From NCBI GenBank assembly GCA_036897625.1, contig JAYMTA010000030.1, forward strand, positions 1 through 64,000: a stretch of 64,000 nt of DNA, read 5' to 3'. The translations under genes and the position numbers were made by a program. The notes beneath the pieces were generated by a model. That model had not been told where the DNA came from. It saw only the letters and a list, made by a program, of their open reading frames with translations, and made no database searches. Each line of letters starts with the position of its first letter. The stretch's first letter is position 1. This document shows positions 13,840-25,549 of the stretch, one piece after another. Origin of the DNA: Pelargonium cotyledonis. Taxonomy: Eukaryota; Streptophyta; Magnoliopsida; Geraniales; Geraniaceae.

Positions 13840-14235
13840 CAGGCGGCTTTAACTAAGGAAACTAATAGATTTTGGGTTTACTACTACTTTTTCTTAATTT
13901 CAATTTTTTTTTAGGATTTTGATTAAGCTATACCTATTCTTTTGGAGTATAAATACCCTATGGTGATTGGAGATACAATTGTAATCAATATGAAATAAAA
14001 CATTATTGGGAGGACTCTGGTTCTCCCCTTCATAACTATCTCCTCTCCAATTTTTCTCTATAATTTCTCTGTATTTTCATTAATCCCTCTTATCTACAAT
14101 TCTTCATTCTATTGTGCTCTCTACTAATTTTGCTCTTTCTCCTTGGTATTTTCAATTCCTTCAAATCTCTGTTGTTTCTCTCTCTACTATCTCTCCTTAA
14201 TTCTTTCCAGCATTTTCCAACCCTTGCAATTAAAA
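13840..14235 (+). mobile_element. Possible solo LTR fossil in the MED19 leader intron
   Basis: This stretch differs in composition from its surroundings. It has a TATA-like box (GAGTATAAATACCC near 13946), then a spacer with AATAAA-like sequence and a long CT-rich downstream part, the layout of a retrotransposon LTR with promoter, R region and U5. No internal retroelement genes flank it. It is old and the ends are not securely defined. Confidence 0.3.
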
Positions 14236-15205
14236 AAAATGTATTTTAACCTTTTCTAAATGATGATTTCTAGAAGTTCTTGCTCATCCCTTCCTATCAT
14301 CCACATAAATATCTGTATAGCAGCAACGGTTTTGACTGAAGAATACCAACCTAAATTGATTGACAGTCATGTTTAAACTTCAAAATAGTAAGTAGCAATT
14401 CTTTGAACAGAATGATTTATGATTCAAGTTCGCGTGAAACAAAATTAGCATATAGTAAAGCTATATGCACGTCAGTGCAATTAACCAGTATAGCTGAAAT
14501 TAAAAACGCATTAGGGCATTGAAATAAAAAAGAAACAGCTAGCAACCCTAAAATTTGAAATTTCAATAACAAGACTGAAAAGAAAGATTAGGGTAGAAAT
14601 GGGAAAAGAAAAACATTGCAATATGGTTGGAGCCATAGCATACCCTTGACATGGATTTAAAATTCTTCCTCCTCAGATCACGCCGGGACAAAAACAAGAA
14701 ATTCGAACTCGAATTCCTCTTCCGTCGTTCCTGATACTTCTCCAACTAAACGGGCGAGCAAAACGAATCCCACGAACCCCACCCTCTGTATATACCTCTA
14801 CACAAACAAAAGCTCAACATAAGAAGCAAAATCGAATTTCATTACTTTGCAGCAACAAGTGCGAAACTCAACAAAATACGAGGCGAGTGACGTGTGCGAA
14901 TGGAAAATCGACCTGGGAATTGGCAAGTTGGGGAGAAATTGGAGCTTCGTTCCGGGAGATTTGGCGTGGAATTGGATTGGAAGACGAGTGTTGGGGAAGG
15001 AATTGGAGTGGAAAAAGAGTGGATTTGACGGATCAGAGAAGGTAGGAGAGAGAAATGGGGGGGGGTGTAAAAGCGAAGTAGAAGTCTAGGGTTTGGGTTT
15101 TCGAAGGAATAGACAAGTTTCTATTTTTTCTCTTCTCTCAAGTTCCAGGCTTTTTGGTCTCTGTGTGTGCGTGGGTCTGGGCTGGGTTTATTTTTGGGGG
15201 ATGAC

Positions 15206-15231
15206 AGAGAGAGAGAGAGAGAGAGAGAGAG
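15206..15231. repeat. AG microsatellite
   Basis: About 13 uninterrupted GA units starting after GGGGGATGACA. Simple sequence repeat upstream of MED19A. Confidence 0.9.
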
Positions 15232-15521
15232 CACGCAGAGGCGATTTATTACATGCTGTGAATGTGAGCAAGTGTTCATTTCTGGATAGCGCATAACCGT
15301 TTGATTAGTGGGACCCGCCAAACTATCTTACAGCTAGCTTGTAGTGATTAACGGCGGGGTCTGTACGCTGTCGTTTTAGCTAGTCAACTCGCTCTCAACT
15401 GGCCCAGACCAGTTTTGGGTGCTGGATTCTGGTAGTTGCAAATTTGAGTTCAGCTAAGGTTATATATTTGTCACATTTTGCAATGATTTTTTTAGTTGTT
15501 GTAACTTTAGACTATTTCAAA

Positions 15522-15950
15522 CAATTTTTCACTTAATCCGTTAATGATACCGATAGTTGAAATGCAAAACCAATCATATTTCGAACTCTTTATGCACTTT
15601 TTTCTCTTAGCAACCCACTTTTATTACTGATAATTGATGTTAAACTTGTCATCAATTAACCCAAGTGAGATACATTATCTCCCGCAAGAGCCTCCCACCT
15701 TATGCAAGAGCTTTTATGGGCAACAATAGTGCAGAAATCCTGCTACATGACTGCTCTGAAAAATTTCACTCAATCGATTAAGGATACTGTTAGTTAAAAT
15801 GAAAAACTAATCATACTTCAACTCTTTTTATACTTTTCTTTCTTTGCAACTCACTTTTTTCACTGTGGGTTGATGTTAAATTTACCGTGGAGCCTCCCAC
15901 CTAGTGCAAGAGCTCTTGTGGGCATCAATTGTGTAGAAATCCTACTACAT
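15522..15950. repeat. Diverged tandem duplication of about 200-240 bp
   Basis: The segment at about 15522-15752 and the segment at about 15762-15950 share the same ordered words: TTTCACT(T/C)AATC, AAAACC/TAATCATA, GAGCCTCCCACCT, TGCAAGAGCT, GTGGGCA and GAAATCCT(G/A)CTACAT. The copies differ by many substitutions and small gaps, so the duplication is old. Function unknown. Confidence 0.65.
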
Positions 15951-16543
15951 CTCACTCATAAACAAACAAATTTTATACTAAAAGCGTATATAATTTAACT
16001 TAGTAGGAGGCGAGTAACAAACCAAACAAACACTAAGTTTTGGCTATGAAGATTTTAATATATATATTTTATTACCAAACGTATCAACATTGAAACTTGA
16101 AACTCAACCCTTAAAGGACCAAATAAAATAATCATTAGTCTTATTGAGTGTGTTCGTGGCTTTGAAGTTTTATTTACGAATTCAACCGAAAATAATTTTC
16201 AGTGTTTGTCTATCCATTTTGTGAAGTTGGGAGCCCATACAGTCACTCATCTGGTTAATTGGTCCAATTCCATAGATTTTGGGCCAACATGGGTCAAGGA
16301 TGGGTCTGTGGGCCCATCACAACGCCACAAACAGTCAAGATCGAGACCGGACACCAACGGCCACGTCATCATCAACAAACGTCTGAAACTCAGCTACACA
16401 CAGTTGCGTAATGACCGGTATATCCTTCCCGAATCTCCTACATATACCGTACACTTCACACACCTCTTCTCGCAATCTCATCTTCAATCCAATCTCCCAA
16501 CAAACTTTCATCTTACGAAGAACTGTTAAAGGAACAGAGAACA

Positions 16544-19541
16544 ATGACTCCACAATCTGCGCCGGCGATTCTCAATGTTCGTTCGGTGATTGTCGCGACC
16601 TTGATGATCACCATAGGCTCGCTCTGCAACAACATCGAGGCTCATAGTTATGGAAACGGAGAGCTTAGTGGACAGAGAGAATTCGATTACTTCGCCTTAG
16701 CTCTTCAATGGCCAGGCACTTTCTGCCGGCGGACCCGCCATTGCTGCTCCAACAATGCTTGCTGCCGAGGGTAATATCGTCCCATTTTCATTAATTTCCG
16801 TTGACTTTACTCCTAGGTTTTTGGAAGTCGAAGCTGTCTCAGTGATTGGGTTTGCGTTGAATTTTAGTTGCTTATTGATGCCGTGTTGAAATTTTCAGCT
16901 GATTTAGAGTATGACACAGTTGATTATATATATAAAAGTTACTTACCATTTCAATCAGAAGTGGAAATTGTTAAGTTCATGAATTTATTGTGCTTGTTTC
17001 ATATTTGATTTTAGGATCATTATAATGTATATGTCATGATAATATTAGTATTTTTTATCCGTAATTGTATTTTAGCATACTAAGATTTATTGGTGCTCAT
17101 CTGAGTTCTGAACCAGCTACTTATAGCATCCTGTAAATCATTTAGCATGATTGCTGATTTGGCCTCTTTTTCAGTTTATTATCTGAGTAGTCTTTTACCA
17201 AAAGACTGCTCTAAACTGTATTGCTTTGTGGGGGGATGCTGTACTAATTATATACTAGCATTAGTTTATGCTATGATGATAACGTTGACTCGGATAGATT
17301 TGTCTTTCCCTGGGTAGTGTTATGTCATTATTGCATTGTTTTCTTGTTATTTACAGTATGCAAGTGATAATTTTGATGGTGCTAGTTGTGCGTATGGTTT
17401 GACTATTCTTACTACAGAAATTTTCATACATTAATTTTATTTTATGTTTCCTTTTCAGCTCCAATGCTCCGACAGAATTTACTATCCGTAAGTTTAAGTC
17501 TGTACATATGGGTTTTTAACAATACTAGTTTGAGTATCCGACCCATGTATTTGTTCTCTTAGCTGAAGAGTTTAGAAGTGGTTTGGTTACTAGTTTCTGT
17601 CTAAAAACTGTTTGTTTTCAGTGGCTACTTGTTATTGCTCATGAAATTTTACTGGCGTGCTGAGTATGTGCTAAATTGGTTTCTATATGCATGTGGCAGA
17701 TGGACTGTGGCCTGACTATAATGATGGGACCTGGCCTGCCTGTTGTACCGATACTAGATTTGATCCAAAAGAGGTATTTTTCATCTTGTCTGATCAACAT
17801 TTATTCTCCTTTCAGTTACTTATGTTGTGCATATGGGGGCTAATGATGGAGCTTTAGATGTGTAGGATGCAGATCAGAAAGGCAAATAAAAAACATTAGA
17901 AAGAATGGTTTTGGATAAGTGTGTATAGTGGAATCAAGAGATCGATCCCACAAGGTTATGAAACTTCAGACAACTTAATAACCTCAGTTTTGCAAAATGT
18001 AACCCCTTTCCACATGTATTTTGAATGAGTCACAATTGAAAAGTTCCTTTGTTGCATGTGTGCTTGAAAGTATGCCAAGTTTTGCAATATTGTAGGATTT
18101 ATGTAGGGCACCGGCACCCATTTCTACAGTTTTTATCTGTCATTCAGAACACAATCAAATTATTCAAGTGTTCTCTTTTTCTTTTTCTTTTTCTTTTTCT
18201 TTTCATTATGATGAGATGCATTAGACATAACTAACAGTTATCACTTCCTTTATCTTTTCATGTATCAGCATTGACTTCAAGTTTACTACCGTAAAAGTAT
18301 TTCACACTGAAAGTGTGTGGACTTTGAGTATTTTAGGAAACACTAGTTTGACCCTCCATCTAATAGCCTAAGCTTTTAGCTTGGCGGAAAGTTTGATATG
18401 GTATCAGAACACTTTTGTCTTGGGTATTTGCCTATTGTCTCCTTGCTAATTTTTGGTTCACTTGCAAAGTCCATTATGTTGTCTCGCTTTCATGCAAGGG
18501 GGAGAGCTGAAGTATTAGAAATTGATCATATGTGGTGTTTGAAACCACTTGATATACTAGTTGGGGCCTCCATTTAGCTCAATCTCTTATGTTGGAGTAA
18601 AGATTAACAACTACGATATATTTAGAAACATGTTCAGCAACATGAATTTATAATATTTTGAATTAGTTTGATTTGTCGATTGGTTCCTTACCACTCTTCC
18701 TTACCCCCATTGCTTTGCTTAACTTGCAGCTCGCACCGTTACAAGATTCTCTTGACAAGTATTGGCCATCTTTAAGTTGTGGTTCACCGTCATCTTGCCA
18801 TGGAGGAAAAGGGTCATTTTGGGGTCATGAGGTATATCAATCATATATTAAGTTTGTGCTAAATATTTCTTTAAAATAATACAGGACTAATATTACCTAT
18901 TTCTGGTGTTTCTATGATGGCTGAATCTGTTGATCTGCATTGCCAGTGGGGTAATCATCATCACCTTTTGCTCTTTTAACATGCTATGATTTCTACAGTG
19001 TGTTTCTTGTCTGCATTTTTTTTACTTAAAAAATTAGCTCTGATTGGTCACAATTTAGCCAGGCATATGCTGCCTCTACAGTTATCCAAAGTTTAATGAA
19101 AAATATAAAAATACTAAAGCACGTTGAGAACTCTACCCCCTTGATGAACTGCTAACACAAAGAATGAAAATCATGACAAGTAGCTAGCTTTGTGAAAAAG
19201 GTCAGCTTAACTAAGGCTGGCATATTCTAGGAAACACACTTCAACACTTTGTCAGTGTCTAACGAGTGTTTATACTTTGTAGTAATTGTTTACTAATGGC
19301 ACTCATTGTTGGATTTAAACTGGTTAGAGATGGTAAATTTTTATAAATAATTAAAGTTGGCATGTGATATCTGCTTAGAATAGCATAGATCCAGAAAGGT
19401 TAAAAGTGATTGGATAGAGATGCTTTCACATGCGCACCATGTGATCTGCATGCTTTAACCAATATTAGATGAAATTTTCACTTAGGGGGTGAGATTGTCA
19501 GATGATGGGTCCAAAAGGCTTGCAAGTGTGATCTATATTAT

Positions 19542-19580
<39 letters not shown>

Positions 19581-21496
19581 CATTTGTATTACGCTACCTT
19601 CTCATTTCTTTGTTTTATTGCAGAGAAGCATGGGACCTGTTCTTCTCCAGTAGCTCACGATATATATAGTTACTTCTTGATAACCTTGAATGTCTATTTC
19701 AAATATAATGTCACGGTGAGATTTCAGGAAGTTGCTTTGCACATCAACTCAAAGCCTTCTATGCATTTCATACTGCTGCATTTAATATTGCTTACAGTGG
19801 ATGGAACCTTGAACTGATAGCATGGTAAAGTCGGGTGTCTGGATAGGAACCTATCTCTTTGTTTTTCCTAGCTGCATTAGTCTCGTTATTGAAATATTGT
19901 GGCCATTATTTCTAACCAATAATTCCTAGAATCCAATATATTTTGTCTAGACTGGTTACTTTTATATGAAACATATGGAGTTTATCATTAATTGGTCTGT
20001 GCAACATTTGATGCAGAAAGTACTGAATGAAGCTGGTTACGTGCCATCTAACACTGAAAAGTATCCTCTTGGAGGCATTGTTTCTGCCATTCAGAATGCT
20101 TTCCATGCAACCCCACAATTGATTTGCTCAAAAGGTGCCGTGGAGGAACTTCGTTTATGCTTCTATAAGGATTTCAAGGTTAAGCAACCTTCTACTTTAC
20201 TTTGACTTCGCATTAACATATCCAGATCGCAATGCTTTTAACCTAGAGAAATGCATAATATTTGAATTGAACCTTGTAGAGTGAACAGTTATGCATTATG
20301 TTGCATGTGTTGATATATTTCATCTAGAAAATTGACAAGTTTAGTATTTTTTTTTCTTATTACAGCCTCGGGATTGTGTAATTGGATCTAGCAATCAGTA
20401 CGACATATATTCTTCTAAAAGTTCATGCCCCAGTTATGTCAGCTTGCCTGCCTATGTCTCATCAGGCAAGTTCCATCTACTGAATCTGTCATCATCACTA
20501 CTACGATTAGATAAAAAAATAATTTGATAGGCTACAACGATTAGATAAATAGAGTTCATAACTTGAAAAATATCAAATATGGTGAAGTTTTTGGCATATT
20601 GTTTACAGAGGATTTGTTTTAGGTTGATCAGGTCAATATTTGGGGTGGATCTATTTATTACCTACTCGATGACAAGTGCAAGCAATATATCTGCATTCAG
20701 GAATACAATAGTGTTCTCTCCACTTTTATCAATGAGAACGAGCTTTTCATCTTAGATTAGTCCAACTATGAGCATGTTCTTTTTTATTGCAATTAACCTT
20801 GTTTCACAGCCCTTGTCTCATGGGTGACCCTCTGTGTTTCCTTCTGAGGTTTCAGGGGCACCTAATTTCCATAGTCTCTTGCTGCATATCGTAGCGATAA
20901 TATCGTTGCCAATTTTTCTTATTGGTTAATGAAGAGGTGGATTATCATTTTTGTGGGAAGCTGTGACTTTGCTCGTCACTGATCCCATTGCAGAATTGTC
21001 CAGCAATCCTACAGTTGATAAGCTGCACAAATTGGAGTTACTTATTTTCTGCTCGAGAATACGAGAGTATCAGTAAATAAATAAAGATGTCTTTCATGAA
21101 AAGTCTAATGTAGTTTCCTGTGGACGTCTTCATTTTGTTTTTGTAAAAACACATGTTTCTCTGCAAGTTGTCAGATGGTTGCATCTAGAAAACTTAGGCT
21201 CTCTATTTTTAGAGAGCGGTGTGCCCTGACAAACATGCATCATCGCACAATGAGACATTCTATTTCTTGGAACATCTTATCGTGCACTTTTTTGCCTTCA
21301 TTGGTATATCCGAAGTAGGTCTTTTTGTCATCAAAACACCTGTAATGGTCTAGCATTTGCTATGATTCTTGCATGATAATAATCTGAGAGCAAACATACA
21401 GAAAACCGTCTGTTTTTCTTATATACTTCCTCTTGTCCAGGACTTCAAGACGTTGAAGGTGCAGCTTTAGAGACGACTGGCGCGGAAGCTATATGA
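16544..21496 (+). CDS. RNS2: S-like ribonuclease T2 (RNS2 type)
   Basis: Endoribonuclease of the T2 family, in plants a vacuolar/ER enzyme that turns over rRNA. Nine coding exons: 16544-16770, 17459-17487, 17700-17773, 18730-18831, 18947-18950, 19624-19715, 20017-20178, 20366-20465 and 21441-21496, giving 281 residues. Residues 1 to about 33 form a signal peptide. Active-site motif CAS I is HGLWPDY (His86); CAS II is FWGHEWEKHGTC (residues 140-151, with His143, Glu144, Lys147, His148). Eight or more cysteines typical of the family are present, including CCSNNACC. The order of blocks matches Arabidopsis RNS2 closely ([37 protein letters not shown]). Exon 5 is a 4-nt micro-exon and the last intron is GC-AG. 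The C-terminal tail after the cysteine-rich part is not conserved in my memory of the family. No lesions seen. Confidence 0.95.
18250..18605 (+). mobile_element. LTR-type retroelement remnant (TRIM-like) in RNS2 intron 3
   Basis: The segment ends one part with words common at plant LTR borders (AGCCTAAGCTTTTAGCTTGG) followed by GGTATCAGAAC, which resembles the primer-binding site complementary to initiator methionine tRNA. No coding domain is visible, so a non-autonomous element or a small fragment is likely. Broken and old; ends uncertain. Confidence 0.35.
18947..18950 (+). other. RNS2: 4-nt micro-exon of RNS2
   Basis: The bases TGGG are preceded by a CAG acceptor (TTGCCAG) and followed by a GTAATC donor. 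The exon before ends in phase 0 after ...WGHE, and the exon after starts AGAAGCATGGG. Only by including these four bases does the junction read TGG GAG AAG CAT GGG, that is W-E-K-H-G, restoring the catalytic motif HEWEKHGTC. Omitting it would lose an invariant Trp and shift the frame. Confidence 0.9.
19541..19580. repeat. Compound CA/TA microsatellite
   Basis: A CA run of about a dozen units followed by a TA run of about nine, inside the intron of RNS2 between the micro-exon and the exon at 19624. Confidence 0.9.
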
Positions 21497-22176
21497 GATC
21501 TTGAACTTTGCACATCTATTGTGCTCACTAATTCACTTGGTTCTTATCTAGGTGAAAGCTGACACAATGTACTTGTAAATTTGAGGAAGTATTGTGTTTT
21601 CATGTTGTACTATAAATAATTCAGCTGTTTCTATCTGACTATCTCCATTAAAATCTTATTTTGTTTTTGCTTCCTTATGCGAGTCTAATTTTCAGAATAA
21701 CATATTACACAGACCAACAGCAACACGTTTACTGAAAACGTAAATCAGTTGAAGGAGTGCGCAGCAATTTCAACAATAATAGAATGTGCAGGTTTTGGTA
21801 TAATATAACATAATTACCTATGGACTGCAATGACGACGACGATGATGATATAAAACAGGAAAATGGGATGATTGTTTTAGAGCCCTAGCATAAAAAAGGT
21901 TCGTACTACGTGCAGAGGCAATTGTTTCTCAGTAATTCCAAATCTCAAGCTATTGTAGAATGCTCCCACTAAACTAAAGTTCATCGAGTTCTTCAAAAAC
22001 CAAGCTTTACAATCTTGTATTGCAATATATATCAATGCTATGTTCCGGCCTGTTTGTCTTGTGATCATGCAAAGCAATATTGCTATGCCGATTGCACTTT
22101 GCAACGCCGATTGCACTTTGCATCATCTGGTATGAACAATGAAATGGAGGAAAACAAAATCTAGAAATCTAATTAC
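21497..22176. other. 3' region of RNS2 and short intergenic DNA
   Basis: The first 150 bases are probably the RNS2 3' UTR, with AT-rich polyadenylation context near 21610-21650. The rest includes a GAC/GAT repeat at 21829-21850. No gene recognised. Confidence 0.4.
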
Positions 22177-24446
22177 CTCTCTTAGCCTCATTTCACTGCT
22201 CTCATCCATCGGAAGATTTGTTAGGGTATCTGTCATTTGGAAGACTTTGCCCTCCGATAGCATAGTAACCATTCAATGTAGTCACTGAACGGATTATAAT
22301 AATCACCATGTTAATAATCATCTTATTATTGAATCATAGAGGCCTAGAGGCCAGAACAAGAAGAAAACGAATAGATGAAATAATACATGAAAATATGTCA
22401 TAAACCTAAATAAGATAGTATCAAATTCAAAACAGAGATTTCAACTATTCGATGAATATGTGAAACCTACCATCAAAGAATGCAACTCGTAGATCCAGGT
22501 TGAAGAAGCTCACTTCAGCCATGCGGACAATCAAGGATAGAGATGTATTCAGGTAAGTGAAAAAATATACAATACTACAAAGGTTAGGAAATCCTTTGAA
22601 CAGATAGTTAACCCCTTATGGGCATGCATGGATCTACTCAATGAGCAAAATCTTGATAAACACTACTACAAGATTTTTATGGACACACACACAAACACAA
22701 AAAGAACCAGAGAACGATTCAAAAACAAGCATTACGAAAAGAAAGATCCATCAAACTGGTTAGATGTGTCATTTAGATAGAAGGATATCAAAAGACAAGA
22801 AAGTTACATGATTTGCAAATCAATATCACTCTTCAGTATAATCTAGTCTACATAGACAATATGACCCTGGTCTAATTAGATAATTTCACCATTTCCCCCC
22901 ATGGTCATAGACCAAGAGCATTGCTAAATCTGGTGATTTACAACATTGGACGAGAGTCAGAACAATTTCGCACAGAGAACGTAAACAAAGCTTAAAAATT
23001 CAAGTGGGCATATAGAACATATATATATATATATATAAGACATACATTGATCCATAAACCATAACACATACCAATTTCCAGCTCTATATTGCAAACCCAG
23101 CTGATTCATTGACATGAAAATCCAGCAGCTCACTGTCATACTGGTCCATTATAGCAGCCAATATTCACCAAACCTGTGATACCTTAATCCATTATCCATA
23201 TATTAAGATTCCGAGGAGTCTGAAGCCAGGCATTCTTCGGGAATCTATAATGAACAACCCAAGACACAAGCCCAATAATTTAATTGCTTCTATGCTCTAT
23301 ATCTTTAAGCATTCTCTAAGGTAGGGCCAAAAGATTACAATTGCTAAAGAAAGTAGGAATCTGAGACACTATACCTTTGATTTCATATAGTTCTTCTTGG
23401 CACTCTTCAATCTTCATTGCGTAAAAACCATAAAAGTTGGCTTCAATGATTTTTCTTACATTTATTAGGGGTAACTGACCAATAGATTTATCCTTATGAA
23501 ACAAGATCTCAAGCCAAGAAGAGTAACAAAATCTTTAGGTTCCATTTTTGGGTCAAATTGTTACAATTCCTAGAAAAACCACAGATTTCCCTCTCTTCAA
23601 GAATGGTAAGAAAGGAAAAATTCCACCATAAGAAAATCATCTACATACTCTCAATACATCAAACCAACTAGTATTTTTTCGTGTAAGAAATGTGTGTGTT
23701 GATGAACCAAGTCTCACAACTCTGCAGTGACTCAACAAACCTTTTTTGGTAGGTAACACAAGAACTTGAGCTTGCTCAAGAGCACCATTGCAAGCGTAGC
23801 ATAAACTGAAAATGTTGAGGCAGCGACAACTGAATGCACAAGCGCGGAGCCTGCCACCCCAAACAACCAAATTGCTACTCATACGCCGAGTCCGAGACTC
23901 AGCAAACTCTCAAGACCTAAACTCAGGCACATTTTCAAGGAAACTTTCCACATTCTGCTGCATATCCAAAATGACGGAAGTAACGTGGTTTTGTAGCAAC
24001 CATTACAGATGAACTGGTTGCCCATGTTTACCCATCCAATCAACTTCTTCCCAACCAATAACATCCCGATTCAAAAATGCACAATGAGATAAAGCCTTGG
24101 ACCCTTTCTCGTGCTGATCCTCACAAGAAAAGTTAGATAACCACTGCAATATGCGCTTCAAGTGTCCTGCATTGCTCAACAAGATAATTTCAGACCTACC
24201 ATATTTACATTATAGGCTCTAATCTCCACAATGTGCATGAATAGCTTAAAAATTTCAGAGTCCTTAGCCAAGTTTGCCCAAACACTCAATATTAAAATTT
24301 GGGTAAACACAAACTCAGAGACTACAATGTGGCTCTACAACAAAAATGTCAGAACTAACAGTCACTACTACAATTCTAGAGAGGAAACAAAAACTTTTCC
24401 TATAGAACATACATTATAAAAAAAAAATTTTCCAAAAAAAAAAAAA

Positions 24447-24482
<36 letters not shown>

Positions 24483-24860
24483 AAATGCACATAAATCATA
24501 AAAAACTTATCAAGCTCACCAATTTGGAGACTTGGATCTCAGTAATTTCACAAACAGCTCGCGTTTCTAGTGGGAAATGATCGAGCTAATGCCTAATATT
24601 GTGTCGCAAGGCCATAATCGAGCCTCCGATCGTCCGCCGGACGTTTCATTACCGACCAAATAACGCTTCCGAAATGTTCAGAAGAGCAAATTCATAGCTT
24701 CACATAATCGCAATTCTCTTCTAGATTCCAATCAGAATCCAATAATGGGAATCAAATATAAGAATTAATTTATCGAATGTGGCTTTGCAGTAAAAAAACG
24801 AGACATAAAACCAGAGACAGAGCAGCGAGCCAGCTAACATGAAGACTGCAACAAAAATTT
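22177..24860 (-). pseudogene. Unresolved candidate multi-exon locus, possibly decayed or non-coding
   Basis: I do not recognise this locus. On the minus strand several stretches look like exons. 24007-24166 is open for 52 codons with a CAG acceptor and a GTAATG donor and reads in part RDVIGWEEVDWMGKHG; the same frame continues, interrupted by two stops, through MQQNVESFLENVPEF to FAESRTRRMSSN near 23880. A hydrophobic stretch (VAIWLFGVAGSALVHS then VYATLAMVLLSKL) lies in another frame at about 23770-23880. 23316-23450 reads ANFYGFYAMKIEECQEELYEIK before a GTATAG donor, and 22177-22284 has clean CAG and GT borders. A leader-like exon at 24.52-24.86 kb ends in a GTGAGC donor and has short upstream frames. 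I could not chain these into one protein. It may be a pseudogene, a long non-coding RNA, or a gene whose exons I have mis-set. The exon-like piece at 22471-22550 is open on both strands, so its strand is uncertain. Confidence 0.3.
24418..24481. repeat. Long A-rich homopolymer run
   Basis: About 60 bases almost all A, broken by TTTTCC and a single T. It may be the tail of an old retroposon on the plus strand, or part of a pyrimidine tract if the minus strand is transcribed. Length may be unreliable in the assembly. Confidence 0.8.
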
Positions 24861-25549
24861 AAAGTGTCCTTTTCTCGAATATATATTTATGAGAGGGGCT
24901 TAAATGAAATTAAAGCTTCTTAAGAGAAAAAATAGAAAAAAGACAAAGTATAAGGGCTTATTCTTAAATAACTACTTTCTAATTGCAACTTGGACTCTAT
25001 ATTTAATTGATTTATAATTTTAGCCCATGCGCGTGGCTTGTTCGATTTCATTGAATACCCTAGCAAGCAGCTGGTTATTTTAGTTCGTTCTGGTCTCGTC
25101 GTCTCCAAGTACTGAAGCTCCTTACCAGCATTGAATTTGAATCTTCAGAGAAAGGTAAAGTTTCAATCCCAACTCGTTGACTCTACTATGCTCTAAAACC
25201 CTAGTTTCAATCGGAGAAAAAATTGGGTTTCATTACTGCCTACCAACTGTTCGAAGAAATTTCTAAGCGAAGTGGACTATTCTGTGATATATAAAAGGAA
25301 TGCAACAATAAGCTATTTAAAAATTGTGATTTTGTTCGTTTTTTTACTATTGATAATTCAGGGTTTTGCTATGTCATCTCTCTCTGATCGGTGTTTATGG
25401 CTCTATATGATGTGCTGAATTTGTTGTTCGCTGTTGGGGTTTGGTGCACTGCTTATGTTGCCGTTGCGATTGTCGCTTCTCTCAGGATCTTCAGTTTCAT
25501 TTGCCCACTTTGATTGTGTTGCAGAAGCTGATTTAGGAAAATTACTACC

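Larger units (their letters stand above)
14563..16543. promoter_or_regulatory. Divergent intergenic region between MED19A and the RNase gene
   Basis: Holds the likely MED19 transcription start (near 14.7-14.8 kb, minus) and the RNase promoter and 5' leader (about 16.3-16.54 kb, plus). Near 16363 there is a CACGTCATC motif with the ACGT core bound by plant bZIP factors, and several GGGCCC/TGGGCC-type words at 16278-16320. An AG microsatellite lies at 15206-15231 and a diverged duplication at 15.52-15.95 kb. No complete gene is visible. Confidence 0.45.

Noticed and set aside
15200-15234. miR156-like word TGACAGA...GAGAGCAC
   Set aside because: The match is created by an AG microsatellite ending in GCAC; no precursor hairpin with a complementary arm is visible nearby.
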